Positions 24,607 through 34,006 of a stretch of DNA of 64,000 bases are shown one piece after another. The translations under genes and the position numbers were made by a program. The notes below the pieces were generated by a model. The model saw only the letters and a program-made list of their open reading frames with translations. It searched no databases and was not told the origin of the DNA. The stretch's first letter is position 1. Each line of letters starts with the position of its first letter. Origin of the DNA: Opitutaceae bacterium TAV5 (GTDB lineage: Bacteria > Verrucomicrobiota > Verrucomicrobiia > Opitutales > Opitutaceae); assembly GCA_000242935.3 (NCBI GenBank), contig CP007053.1, positions 3,519,001-3,583,000 of the forward strand, written 5' to 3'.

Positions 24607-26670
24607 ATGCGTCCATATTTTTCAGGAATTGCCGTTTTTGTCCTGCTGTTGCCTGGTTTGGCTTCGATGGTCGAAGCCGCCTCTATCTGGATCGATGCGG
24701 AAGACACTACGGCCAACAACTTCTCGCGCGGGCATGTGCTGGCCGAAATGCGGGCCGATGCGGCGGGCGCGGCGGGCGGGTCGTACATGGCGGTGCAACG
24801 TTCCAGGGCCGTTGCCGCCGCTCCTTATTTTGCCAGCTACTCCTTTCGCGTCACGAAGCCCGGCAACTACAAGATATGGCTGGCCTGCTCGCCGCAAAAT
24901 GCCGGCTGGGCGTCGCCGTTTTATCTGCAACTCGACGGGCTGCCGTTCATTTCGCTCAAGGGTCGCCCGACGTTGAGCAAGGTTTATGGGCTCAAGCCGC
25001 ACACTTACTTTGGCTGGGTCAACGCCGGCACTTATGATCTGGCGACGGGCGAACACACGCTGCGCCTCGAGGTGCGCGATGTGCGGGCGATGGATGACGA
25101 CTATGTGGCGTTCCTCGATTCCATCTGGCTGACGCAGGATCTCGCCGTGGTGCCCGAGGACATCGTGCCGCCGGAGTCCGGTTTGCCGTCGTGGCAGGCG
25201 CAAGTGGAGGCAAAGGGATTCGATCCGCTCGTGAAGGAAATCCGCGCCGGGTATTACCGGAAACGGCTGTCGGCAGCGCGCGAACGGGACGGCGCCACCA
25301 GCGCGGCCGATGTCGTGGCGAAACTCAAGTTACGTCCGTTGCCGGGAGCGGCGATCCGTGGTCCGGGGCCGCATGAGTTTGGCGTGCATGGCATGGAGAA
25401 GCCGTTTGTACGCGCCGGAGTGGACACGGAAAAAATCCGGCTCGCCTACGAATTGCTGGCGCGTGCCGGCGTGCAGAGCTTCCGCACGGCGGAGTCGTGC
25501 TGGCACCGGCTCGGGGAAAATTACGACAACTTCACGGAGCTCGATTATCAGGTGGAGAGCGCAGCGCGTTATGGAATGACGCAGCTCCTCACCGTCGGGT
25601 ATCCGCCATCACCCTACAGGATATCGACGCAAAGCGGCCTGTCGGCAGTGAAACCGGAGTACCGGGAAAAATATCGGGATTACCTGGAGCGTTTGCTGCG
25701 TCGTTACGCGGGGCGAGGCGTGATCCGTTATGTCGAACTCGGCAACGAGGTCGATGCGCCCAATCCGTGGTGGCGCGACTCCACGCCGCAAATGTACGTC
25801 GATGAAATGAAGCTCGTCCACGAGGTGACGAAGCGGATCGAACCGACTGCGCAGACCGTGGCGTTTGGCGCGACGTATTCCCGCCGCGAAGATCGCGGAG
25901 GTCCCGACGGGGGTCGCCGGTTCATCCGCAAGTGTCTCGATCTCGGAATCGCCGACTACACCGACACCTGGTCGATCCACTACACCTGGCCGCTGGCCGA
26001 GAGGGATTTCCCTGCGTTCATCCGGCGTGAGGAGGCGGAGCGTTCGATTCTCCCCAAACCTCTGCTCAACACGGAGGAGGCCGGTTACGGACACCCGTCC
26101 GACATGCTGAAACTCTTCGCTCGCGACTTTTACGTCCATGGGATGCCCCGGGTGGATTATTACCTCGCCCGCGACTGGTATGAGGCGGGCACGCTGATTT
26201 ATTCGGGTCTCTTCGACCTCGACTGGAACCCGAAACCGCGCCTGCTTGGCTACGCCGCCGCCGTAGACGCGATGCAGCGGCGCGTGCTGGTCGGCATGCT
26301 CGACACCGACGACGACCGCGAGGTGTATGTACTCGAAAATACGGAGGATGTCGGTGCGGATCGTCCGCGCCATGCGATTGTGGCGTGGGTGAACTCGCCG
26401 CAAATCCGCGAGTTTCACGCGCCGGGCCTGCGTCAGTCGCTGCCCGGTCTGCGTCGGCAACTCGACGGCCTGAACGGCGAGGTGTCCGCGATGAACTGGA
26501 ATCTCGATCCGCTGCCGCTGGCCGGCCCGGGCGTCGTGGAAATCGGCCAGTATCCTGTCATCATTTTCACCGACACAAAACCCGACTGGCCGCTGATCTC
26601 CGGCGCACAGTGGCTCGAGAAACAGGCGCAACGCAAAGCCGATGCCGAGGCTCTGGTGCCCGTCCGGTGA
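24607..26670 (+). CDS. Secreted GH39-like glycoside hydrolase with N-terminal binding module
   Basis: 687 residues with a signal peptide to about residue 24 (FLLLPGLASMVEA region). An N-terminal beta-sandwich (about 25-190) includes IWIDAEDTTANNF and KPGNYKIWLACSPQNAGWAS. The clan GH-A type barrel (about 260-600) has the acid/base loop RYVELGNEVDAP with E381 and a candidate nucleophile loop LLNTEEAGYG with E490. The spacing and the Asn-Glu pair suit GH39 or a neighbouring family, but the substrate is not readable. It heads the second cluster, below the shared operator-like motif, and has a tandem paralogue at 27391. Confidence 0.72.
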   Translation: MRPYFSGIAVFVLLLPGLASMVEAASIWIDAEDTTANNFSRGHVLAEMRADAAGAAGGSYMAVQRSRAVAAAPYFASYSFRVTKPGNYKIWLACSPQNAGWASPFYLQLDGLPFISLKGRPTLSKVYGLKPHTYFGWVNAGTYDLATGEHTLRLEVRDVRAMDDDYVAFLDSIWLTQDLAVVPEDIVPPESGLPSWQAQVEAKGFDPLVKEIRAGYYRKRLSAARERDGATSAADVVAKLKLRPLPGAAIRGPGPHEFGVHGMEKPFVRAGVDTEKIRLAYELLARAGVQSFRTAESCWHRLGENYDNFTELDYQVESAARYGMTQLLTVGYPPSPYRISTQSGLSAVKPEYREKYRDYLERLLRRYAGRGVIRYVELGNEVDAPNPWWRDSTPQMYVDEMKLVHEVTKRIEPTAQTVAFGATYSRREDRGGPDGGRRFIRKCLDLGIADYTDTWSIHYTWPLAERDFPAFIRREEAERSILPKPLLNTEEAGYGHPSDMLKLFARDFYVHGMPRVDYYLARDWYEAGTLIYSGLFDLDWNPKPRLLGYAAAVDAMQRRVLVGMLDTDDDREVYVLENTEDVGADRPRHAIVAWVNSPQIREFHAPGLRQSLPGLRRQLDGLNGEVSAMNWNLDPLPLAGPGVVEIGQYPVIIFTDTKPDWPLISGAQWLEKQAQRKADAEALVPVR

Positions 26671-26707
26671 GAGAGACACCCCGTTGCCACATTTTTAGCC
26701 AACCACC

Positions 26708-27337
26708 ATGAAAACCCGCTCCTTGATCGCCTCGTCGTTCGCATCGGCCGTTGTGGCTGCGTTTGCGATGTTCACCGCGGCTGCGCCCTGCGCTGCCGAC
26801 ACGTTGTGGTTCCCGGCGTCCGATGCCACGGCCACCACAAACCAGGTTGCGATGATCAAGGCCGAGCGTGGCGTCGAGGCCAACGGCGCGCGCATCCTGC
26901 AACTCCAGTCGTTCGCGGACGGACCGCATCAGGCGTCGTTCAGGTTTCTGGTGCAGAAGCCCGGCACCTACAAAATCTGGGCCTCCACCACGCCGCAGAC
27001 CGCCGGCTGGGCCTCGCCGTTTCTCGTGCTCGTGGACGGGAAACCACTCGGAACCGATACCGGAACGGCTGCCAAAAGCCTGCCCATTGGCAGCACGAGA
27101 CCGATCTACGGCCTGGCCAACAATCCCGGGCTTTTTCAGTGGTTCTGCTTCGGCGAGATGGCGCTCGAAGCGGGCGAGCACGAAGTGACGTTTCAGATAA
27201 CAACCCGGCGTGCAGCCAGGGAGGCCAGGGGGCAGGCGTTCGCGTTTTATCTGGATTCGTTGCTGGTGACCGATGACGCGGCCCTCGCCCCGTCCGGCCC
27301 ACGCGCAAAGGAGACGGCGGAGGGCGCGCCCAGATAA
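26708..27337 (+). CDS. Secreted stand-alone binding module
   Basis: 209 residues with a signal peptide (MKTRSLIASSFASAVVAAFA, cleavage near APCAA-DT). The mature part corresponds to the N-terminal module of both flanking GH39-like enzymes: KPGTYKIWASTTPQTAGWASPF, VDGKPLG, LEAGEHEVTFQI and AFYLDSLLVTDDAAL. It stops where the enzymes continue into the barrel. It may be a carbohydrate-binding protein in its own right or the leftover of a third enzyme. Same strand and close spacing (37 and 53 bases) argue for one operon. Confidence 0.7.
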   Translation: MKTRSLIASSFASAVVAAFAMFTAAAPCAADTLWFPASDATATTNQVAMIKAERGVEANGARILQLQSFADGPHQASFRFLVQKPGTYKIWASTTPQTAGWASPFLVLVDGKPLGTDTGTAAKSLPIGSTRPIYGLANNPGLFQWFCFGEMALEAGEHEVTFQITTRRAAREARGQAFAFYLDSLLVTDDAALAPSGPRAKETAEGAPR

Positions 27338-27390
27338 AAACTGACCGGGTAAACCGATTGAAACGAATCCCTGAAACTTGCCCGACTCTC

Positions 27391-29511
27391 ATGCGATCAC
27401 ATTCCGCACTCCCGGCACTGGTTGTTTTACCCGCACTCGCCGGGTTGTTGTTTTCCCTCGCAAACACGACATCGGCAGCAGCCTCCGCTGTGGCCAAGGT
27501 TTTTCCGTCCGTCTGGATCGAGGCCGAGGATGCGGACGAAACGAATTTCCTGCCCGGAGCCGGTCCGGCGAACATCACACCCGAAAGCCCGGGCAACTCG
27601 GGCGCGGCATTTCTCACGCTTGCCGCCAAAAAAACCGCGGACGGCAGCCCGCAGTTTTTCGCAGACTACCGTTTCCGGATCAAGGAGGCAGGGACGTATC
27701 GCCTGTGGGCGGCGGTGTCGCCGCAGGATGTGGACTGGACATCGCCGTTCACGCTGACGTGCGACGACGGGCCGGCGATCAGTCTGGAAAACCGTCATGC
27801 GGCCAGCGGGCGTTACGGAAATCCACCCCGCAACCAGTTCGAATGGATCGATGCCGGCACGGTGACGCTGACGCCTGGCGAACACGTCCTGCGCCTGGAA
27901 ACGATCCGTCCGCGCACCAGCGCGCGCGACAATCTGTTTCACGCCTTCGCCGATGCGTTCCTGCTCACGCAGGAACTCGACTATATCCCGTCCGGAGCGT
28001 ATCCGAAATACACGACACAGCGCCCGTGGGCGGAGGTGATCGGGGACACGCCTTGGGAAGAGTTCGTGTTGCAGGCGCAACTGCCGTTTTACCGAAAAAA
28101 ACTGGCCGGGACCGAAGAAGGCGCAGGCGAGGAGGCAGAGCGTGAGGTATTGCGGAAACTGATGGCGCGTCCGTTGCCGGCGGCGGGCTCCGCGATCCGG
28201 CCGCCGGGACGTTACGAATTTGGTGTTCACGGCATGGAGGCGCCGTTTGTGCGGGCGGGCGTGGACATGGAAAAGGTGCAGCTTGCCTACGAGTTGCTGG
28301 CGCGGGCGGGCGTGCAGAGCTTTCGTACGGCGGAGTCGTGCTGGAGCCGTCTCGGGCGCGATTACGACAATTTCACGGAACTCGATTATCAGGTGGAGAA
28401 CGCGGTGCGGTTCGGGATGACACAGATGTTCACGGTGGGTTATCCGCCCGGTGACTTTCGCGTCGGCAAGGGACTGTCGGCGGTGCGTCCGGAGTTTTTC
28501 CCGAACTACCGCGATTACCTGAAAGCGCTTCTGACGCGCTACGCCGGGCGCGGGATTTTTCATTATGTGGAGCTGGCCAACGAGGTCGATGCGCTGCGGC
28601 CATGGTGGGTGGATTCGACGCCCGCGATGTATGTGGACGAGATGCGGATGGTGAAGGAGGCGCTGGTCGAGTTTGCGCCGGGGGCGCAGACGGTGGCGTT
28701 TGGCGCGACCTACTCGCGCAACGAGCAGATGGGCGGCCCGGAGGGCGGACGCCGGTTTGTCCGGCAATGCCTCGATCTCGGCATCAACGACTACGTGGAT
28801 GTGTATTCGCTCCACTACACGTGGAAACTTTCGGAGCGCGATTTCCCGGCCTTTTTCCACCGCGAACTGACGCAACGCGAACTACCTCCACGCCCTCTGA
28901 TGAACTCGGAGGAAACCTCGCATGGACCGCCGTCCGACATCATCAAACTCTTTGCCCGCGACTTCCTGCTGCATGGCATGGTGCGCGTGGACTACTTCAT
29001 GTCGAAGGACTGGTTCGAACTCGGGTCGTGCCAGATCATCGGCCTGTTTGACCTGACCTGGAAGCCCAAGCGACGCCTGCTCGCCTACGCCGCCGCCGTG
29101 GATGCGATCCAGCATCGTGAGTTGCTCGGCATGGCCGAGCCCGCGCCGGGGGTGGAGGCGTATGTGTTGCGGTGGGCGGGCGAGGGATCACCGGTCGGCG
29201 CGGAGTATGCGAGCGTGCTTTGGGACAACGCGGGCGGCGACACGCCTTCTGCCACGGACCTCGCATCGACCCGCACGCAAATCGTCGGCTGGCGGGAGGT
29301 CGTGCGCGCGATGGACTGGAAGCTCGACCCTGTCGCCATAAGCGACAGCAACGGCAACGCCACACTGGAAGCGGAGACGGGCGGCAAGCCGGTGATCGTT
29401 TTCAGCAAGGCTGCGCCCGACTGGAAACTCGTGACGCCCGCGCAGTGGCTGGAGCGTATCGAGCGGGAGAACCGTCCCGAGGAGAACATCGTCCCGTCCG
29501 TGCCGCTGTAA
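27391..29511 (+). CDS. Secreted GH39-like glycoside hydrolase, second paralogue
   Basis: 706 residues from the ATG at 27391; a TTG 11 codons upstream is less likely because the signal peptide (SALPALVVLPALAGLLFSLA) starts after this ATG. The binding module includes VWIEAEDADETNF and EAGTYRLWAAVSPQDVDW. The barrel closely follows the enzyme at 24607: EFGVHGMEAPFVRAGVDMEK, SFRTAESCWSRLG, acid/base HYVELANEVDAL with E398, and LMNSEETSHG with E507. Catalytic residues are retained in both copies, so the pair probably differs in fine specificity. Confidence 0.72.
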   Translation: MRSHSALPALVVLPALAGLLFSLANTTSAAASAVAKVFPSVWIEAEDADETNFLPGAGPANITPESPGNSGAAFLTLAAKKTADGSPQFFADYRFRIKEAGTYRLWAAVSPQDVDWTSPFTLTCDDGPAISLENRHAASGRYGNPPRNQFEWIDAGTVTLTPGEHVLRLETIRPRTSARDNLFHAFADAFLLTQELDYIPSGAYPKYTTQRPWAEVIGDTPWEEFVLQAQLPFYRKKLAGTEEGAGEEAEREVLRKLMARPLPAAGSAIRPPGRYEFGVHGMEAPFVRAGVDMEKVQLAYELLARAGVQSFRTAESCWSRLGRDYDNFTELDYQVENAVRFGMTQMFTVGYPPGDFRVGKGLSAVRPEFFPNYRDYLKALLTRYAGRGIFHYVELANEVDALRPWWVDSTPAMYVDEMRMVKEALVEFAPGAQTVAFGATYSRNEQMGGPEGGRRFVRQCLDLGINDYVDVYSLHYTWKLSERDFPAFFHRELTQRELPPRPLMNSEETSHGPPSDIIKLFARDFLLHGMVRVDYFMSKDWFELGSCQIIGLFDLTWKPKRRLLAYAAAVDAIQHRELLGMAEPAPGVEAYVLRWAGEGSPVGAEYASVLWDNAGGDTPSATDLASTRTQIVGWREVVRAMDWKLDPVAISDSNGNATLEAETGGKPVIVFSKAAPDWKLVTPAQWLERIERENRPEENIVPSVPL

Positions 29512-29569
29512 GCTTTTCCGTTCGTTCCGAACGCAAACATCAAAACCAAACCTGAACACACATATCATT

Positions 29570-30262
29570 ATGAAAACCTCACTTCCCAAAACAGCGTTCG
29601 CCGCGGCTCTCGCGGTATTCCTCGGCGTGGTTGGCGCGTGCGCGCAGACCATCGTGAATGGCAGCTTTGACGAAAATCTGCCGACGTTTTCTGCGAGCGG
29701 TTTCGTATCACAGTCACCAACCGGATGGGGGGCTGTCACTGTCACTCCCTACTGGATACAAAGCTGGGATGGCGTGGACACGGCTGCTGCGTTCAAGGTC
29801 GCCGCCGAGGACGGAGCCGCATTTGTCGGTCTACAAAATAATGCATCAAGCAATACTACCGCTACCGGGCTTTACCAAAACAACATTACCGGCCTGACCG
29901 CAGGAGAAACCTACACGGTTTCCTTCTATATCCGCGCTCGCAATGTTCAATCAGAAGAGGGCAATTTTTCGGCCAATATTTCCGGAGGAACCAGCGTCAT
30001 CTTGGTAAGCAACATTCACGCGAGCTCCACGGCATGGACACTGATCACGGCTAACTTCACGGCTGCCTCTGCTTCAATCAATCTTGGATTCACCTTCCGA
30101 GGTATCAATAGTGAGGGCATCACCGCCAGAAACGATCAGATGATTTTCATCGATAACGTCAGCATCACCCCCGCCATCCCCGAGCCTTCCACCTATGCCT
30201 TGCTGGCGGCTCTCGCCATTGGCATCGCGTGCGTAATCGTCCGCCGTCGTTCCTTGCGTTAA
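29570..30262 (+). CDS. PEP-CTERM sorted secreted protein
   Basis: 230 residues with a signal peptide (LPKTAFAAALAVFLGVVGACA). The mature region starts QTIVNGSFDE, just like the protein at 18646, and continues with AFVGLQNN, ITGLTAGETYTVSFYIRARN and QMIFIDNVSITP. The C-terminus is a clear exosortase signal: IPEPSTYALLAALAIGIACVIVRRRSLR. It follows the second GH39-like enzyme by 58 bases. Its recurrence next to enzymes in two clusters suggests an anchored glycan-binding or enzyme-tethering role, which is inference. Confidence 0.88.
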   Translation: MKTSLPKTAFAAALAVFLGVVGACAQTIVNGSFDENLPTFSASGFVSQSPTGWGAVTVTPYWIQSWDGVDTAAAFKVAAEDGAAFVGLQNNASSNTTATGLYQNNITGLTAGETYTVSFYIRARNVQSEEGNFSANISGGTSVILVSNIHASSTAWTLITANFTAASASINLGFTFRGINSEGITARNDQMIFIDNVSITPAIPEPSTYALLAALAIGIACVIVRRRSLR

Positions 30263-30315
30263 GCAGGGTGCTTCGCGTCTGAATATGCCGAAAGAGTCCT
30301 GTCCCTTTATCGAAA

Positions 30316-30951
30316 ATGAAAACCACCGATCGCACCTCCCCTGCAAATTCCCGGGCTTTTACCCTGATCGAACTTCTGACGGTAATCGCCATCATCGGGA
30401 TACTCAGCGCGCTGGTCCTTGCCGGAATCGGCGGCGCCCGCAAAAGCGCACGCCGCGCTCAATGCACGTCCAATCAGCGTCAGATTCTCACCGCAGCGAA
30501 TTTGTATGCGGATGAACACAAGGGCGTATTCCCGCGTCCCAATGACATCGTTCAAGGGATGGCCTATAACTCCACCGCCAAGGGCATCATTGATTTGATC
30601 GACCCTTACACCGGGAAAGACCGGCGTCTCTTTTACTGCACGGATGCCGCGCATGCTTACGCGACAGGCGACCTCCGCTACACTTATGAATATCAGTCGG
30701 CGTTGACGCCTCAGCCGTATTGGCTGAGCGGTTACTACTGGACCAATGCCCCGGGTGGAGGATGGAATCCACCGTCGCCGCAACTGAACACCGGATCGCC
30801 CCGGCGCGTTTTGATCACGTGCATCACCATGAACGGCTATAAAGGCGTGCACGGCGGGAGTGTGAATTTTGGCTTCGCAGACGGTCACGTGCAGGCATTG
30901 AAAAAGACAATCAATCAGGACGTGACGGTGAGCACGCTGGAACTGAAATAG
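30316..30951 (+). CDS. Prepilin-like protein with H-X9-DG motif
   Basis: 211 residues. It has a leader ending SRAFTLIELLTVIAIIGILSAL; here Ala replaces the usual Gly before the cleavage site. The globular region has SNQRQILTAANLYADEHKGVFP and the C-terminal HGGSVNFGFADGHVQALKK, which again fits His-X9-Asp-Gly. It ends the second glycan cluster, directly after the PEP-CTERM gene, mirroring the gene order of the first cluster (PEP-CTERM protein, then pilin-like protein). Confidence 0.87.
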   Translation: MKTTDRTSPANSRAFTLIELLTVIAIIGILSALVLAGIGGARKSARRAQCTSNQRQILTAANLYADEHKGVFPRPNDIVQGMAYNSTAKGIIDLIDPYTGKDRRLFYCTDAAHAYATGDLRYTYEYQSALTPQPYWLSGYYWTNAPGGGWNPPSPQLNTGSPRRVLITCITMNGYKGVHGGSVNFGFADGHVQALKKTINQDVTVSTLELK

Positions 30952-31060
30952 GCTGACCATTCAAAATCCGGCGTGGCCCCACGTATCTTTTGGAACTGGC
31001 AGGCAAGATGCCTGCTCTGCCGGGGGGGGCTGTCGCACTGTTGTTTTACATGCTGCTTTT

Positions 31061-34003
31061 ATGATCCAGCTTTTGGATAACGATCCTGTATGTGGCCATG
31101 CGCCTGTCGGAATGGCGGCACCGGAGCGGACGCCTGCGCTGGCAGGTCCGCATTCATTGCGGACGGAGCAGCATGTGAATCCTCTCGGGTTGGGGTGCGC
31201 GCGGCCGCGGTTGTCATGGAAGCTGCCGGTGGAGATCGGTGGGCGGCGGGTGGTGCGTCAGGTGGCGTGGCAGGTGCGGGTTTCGGGCGCTTTTGATACG
31301 GGGCGGCGGACGGGCTCCGGATCGGTTTTTGTGGAGTGGCCCGGGGAAACGTTGCGGAGCCGACAGCGTGCAAGCTGGCAGGTGCGCGTCTGGGTGTGCG
31401 TGGGCGAGGAGGATGCCGTGGTGGCGACCGGCTGGAGTGATGCGGCCGTTTTCGAAACGGGGTTGCTCGCGCGTGATGACTGGGCGGCACGATGGATCGG
31501 GTATGGAGACGAGGGGAAGACGGATACGCCGCCATCGCCGTTTTTGCGCCGGGGGTTTTTGTTGGAAGCGGAGCCGGTACGGGCGCGGCTGTATGCCGCG
31601 GCTCTTGGGCTTTTTGAGTTCCGGATGAATGGAGAGCCCGTGCATCCGGAGGTGGTGCTGGCCGGAGGATGGACGGATTTTCGCAAGCGGGTGCAGAGTT
31701 ACGCGTTTGATGTCACGGCGCTGGTCCGGCGCGGGGAAAATGTCCTCGGGGCGATTCTGGCCGACGGCTGGTATGCGGGGTATCTTTCGTGCGACGGGAA
31801 ACGGCACATTTACGGAGGGGCGCCGGCATTGCTGGCGCAACTGGAAATCGAGTGTGCGGACGGGAGCGTGGTGCGCGTGGTCAGCGATGGATCGTGGGAG
31901 GGACGAACGGGGCCGATCGTATCGGCTGATTTGTATCATGGTGAACATTACGACGCACGTCTGGAACTGGCGGGGTGGTGCGGGGAGGCGCCGGAGGAGA
32001 CCGGAGCGAAAGAATCAGTGCACATGGGCCGGAAGCCCCTGCCACTTCCGGATCACGGGCTGGAAGCCCGTGCCACATGGCGGGCGGGACGCCCGCTGAC
32101 CAGAGATCAGAAGCCAGAGGACAGAGAACAGAAGTCAGAGGACGGAAGTCAGGCTGTGGCGGTCGGTTGTCTGTCTTCTGATTTCTGTCTTCTGACCTCT
32201 GAATTGCGGGCGGGACGCCCGCGCCACACGGAGGGGTGGACGCCGGTTGACGAGCGGGCGTGGCCGGAGGGATTGTTGATCGAGCCACGGGTGGCGGAGC
32301 CGGTGCGGCGGATCGGGGAGCGGGTGACGCATGCGGTGACCGAGCCGTCGGCGGGGGTTTATATTTTCGATTTCGGACAGAACTTTTCAGGCTGGGCGCG
32401 ATTGCGCCGGGCGGGACGACGCGGGCAGCGGGTGGTGCTGCGGTTTGGCGAGATGCTCAACGCCGATGGAACGCTCTACACGGCCAACCTGCGCACGGCG
32501 CGGGCGACGGATGCCTATACGTTCGGGCGTGATGAGACGGTCGAGTGGGAGCCGCGATTTACGTTTCACGGATTTCGTTATGTGGAGGTGCGCGGGCTGG
32601 AGCTGGCGGCGGGGGAGTTACCGGGGCCGGATGTGATCACGGGGGTTGTCGTGCACAACGACATGCGGGAGACGGGCGCGTTTCGGTGTTCGGATGAGCG
32701 CGTCAACCAGTTGGCGGAGAACATCCGGTGGAGTTTGCGGAGCAATTTTCTGGAGATTCCGAGCGACTGTCCGCAACGCGACGAGCGGTTGGGGTGGTCT
32801 GGCGACATCCAGATTTTTGCGAAGACGGCGGCGTTTTTTTACGACACCGACGCCTTTTTGACCAAATGGATGCGCGATCTGCGCGACGGGCAGCTCGCGG
32901 ACGGGGCGTTTCCCGATCTGGCGCCGACATTCATCTGCGGTTTCGGAAACGCGGCTTGGGCGGACGCGGGAGTGATCGTGCCGTGGGTGTTGTATCGGCG
33001 TTTCGGCGACGTATCGGTGCTGGAGGAAAATTATGCGGCGATGTGCGCGTGGATGCGATTTCAGGAAGCGACGAGCCGGGACGGGGTGCGTCCGCCGACG
33101 GTTTACGGCGACTGGCTGGCGCTCGATGCGGTGAAACCGGAGCATGCGCCGGTGCCGAGCGATTTTGTCGGGACGGCGTATTTCGCGCGGACTTGCGCGA
33201 TCATGGCGCGGGTGGCGCGGTTGCTGGGGCACGAGGAGGATGCGCGGGGGTTCGCGGCACTGGATCGCAGGGTGAGGGCGGCCTTCAGGCGTGAATTTGT
33301 GACGGCAGGCGGGCGGCTGGCGGGGGAATGCCAGACGGCGTATGCACTGGCGCTGGCGTTCGATTTGTTGCCGCCGGCGTGGCGGGCGGGGGCGGTGGAT
33401 CGGCTGGCGGGGTTGATCGGGAAGCATGGCGGGCACCTGAGCACGGGATTTGTCGGAACGCCGTTGCTGTGCCCGGTGCTGAGCCGGTTCGGGCGGCACG
33501 ATGTGGCGATGAGGTTGTTGCTGAACGATACGTATCCGTCATGGCTTTACACGGTGAAGCAGGGGGCGACGACCCTATGGGAACGCTGGAACAGTTTTTC
33601 GCACGAGCACGGGTTCGGCGACGCGGGGATGAATTCGTTCAACCACTATGCGTTCGGCGCGATCGGAGAATGGTTAATCCATTTCGTGGCAGGGATTGCG
33701 CCGGGGCAATCGGCCCCGGCATATCGTCACATCGTGTTTCGACCGCAGCCTTGCGCGGGACTGGACCGTGCAGAGGCGGAGCTGGAGACGCCGTATGGAC
33801 AGGCGACGATTGCGTGGCGTGTGGAGGGAAGGCGGATGGAAGGGGTCTTGAGGGTGCCGCCGGGGGCGTTTGCGGATTTCGAGGGGGGAGTGTTTTCGCG
33901 GTCGCAGGTACGGCCGCAGGACGGAACGGAGTCGTGGGCGGAGGCGGGAGGGGAAAGGATGAGGTTGCGGGCGGGGAGGTATGTTTTTGATGGGGTGTGG
34001 TGA
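31061..34003 (+). CDS. GH78 alpha-L-rhamnosidase
   Basis: 980 residues. It removes terminal alpha-L-rhamnose by an inverting mechanism. The order of domains fits bacterial GH78: N-terminal fibronectin-like and beta domains (RLSWKL, RQVAWQVRV, DWAARWIG), RLYAAALGLFEFRMNGEPV, ILADGWYAGYL, the catalytic (alpha/alpha)6 barrel starting near FRCSDERVNQLAENI, and a C-terminal beta domain. The acidic motif SDCPQRDERLGWSGD gives D569, E575 (probable general acid) and D582; TTLWERWNSFSHEHGFG holds the later Glu. No signal peptide is clear. Residues about 320-390 are an in-frame insertion of dispersed DNA repeats within the beta domains, absent from ordinary family members. Confidence 0.92.
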   Translation: MIQLLDNDPVCGHAPVGMAAPERTPALAGPHSLRTEQHVNPLGLGCARPRLSWKLPVEIGGRRVVRQVAWQVRVSGAFDTGRRTGSGSVFVEWPGETLRSRQRASWQVRVWVCVGEEDAVVATGWSDAAVFETGLLARDDWAARWIGYGDEGKTDTPPSPFLRRGFLLEAEPVRARLYAAALGLFEFRMNGEPVHPEVVLAGGWTDFRKRVQSYAFDVTALVRRGENVLGAILADGWYAGYLSCDGKRHIYGGAPALLAQLEIECADGSVVRVVSDGSWEGRTGPIVSADLYHGEHYDARLELAGWCGEAPEETGAKESVHMGRKPLPLPDHGLEARATWRAGRPLTRDQKPEDREQKSEDGSQAVAVGCLSSDFCLLTSELRAGRPRHTEGWTPVDERAWPEGLLIEPRVAEPVRRIGERVTHAVTEPSAGVYIFDFGQNFSGWARLRRAGRRGQRVVLRFGEMLNADGTLYTANLRTARATDAYTFGRDETVEWEPRFTFHGFRYVEVRGLELAAGELPGPDVITGVVVHNDMRETGAFRCSDERVNQLAENIRWSLRSNFLEIPSDCPQRDERLGWSGDIQIFAKTAAFFYDTDAFLTKWMRDLRDGQLADGAFPDLAPTFICGFGNAAWADAGVIVPWVLYRRFGDVSVLEENYAAMCAWMRFQEATSRDGVRPPTVYGDWLALDAVKPEHAPVPSDFVGTAYFARTCAIMARVARLLGHEEDARGFAALDRRVRAAFRREFVTAGGRLAGECQTAYALALAFDLLPPAWRAGAVDRLAGLIGKHGGHLSTGFVGTPLLCPVLSRFGRHDVAMRLLLNDTYPSWLYTVKQGATTLWERWNSFSHEHGFGDAGMNSFNHYAFGAIGEWLIHFVAGIAPGQSAPAYRHIVFRPQPCAGLDRAEAELETPYGQATIAWRVEGRRMEGVLRVPPGAFADFEGGVFSRSQVRPQDGTESWAEAGGERMRLRAGRYVFDGVW
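32020..32230. repeat. Composite dispersed repeat inserted in frame in the rhamnosidase gene
   Basis: Short GC palindromes (gggctggaagcccgtgcc; gcgggcgggacgcccg) bracket a pair of facing AGAGGACAGAGAACAGAAG / CTTCTG..TCTGACCTCTG runs. Similar parts are at 2250-2400, 5646-5764 and 13722-13857. The insertion length keeps the frame open. Confidence 0.8.
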
Positions 34004-34006
34004 GAT

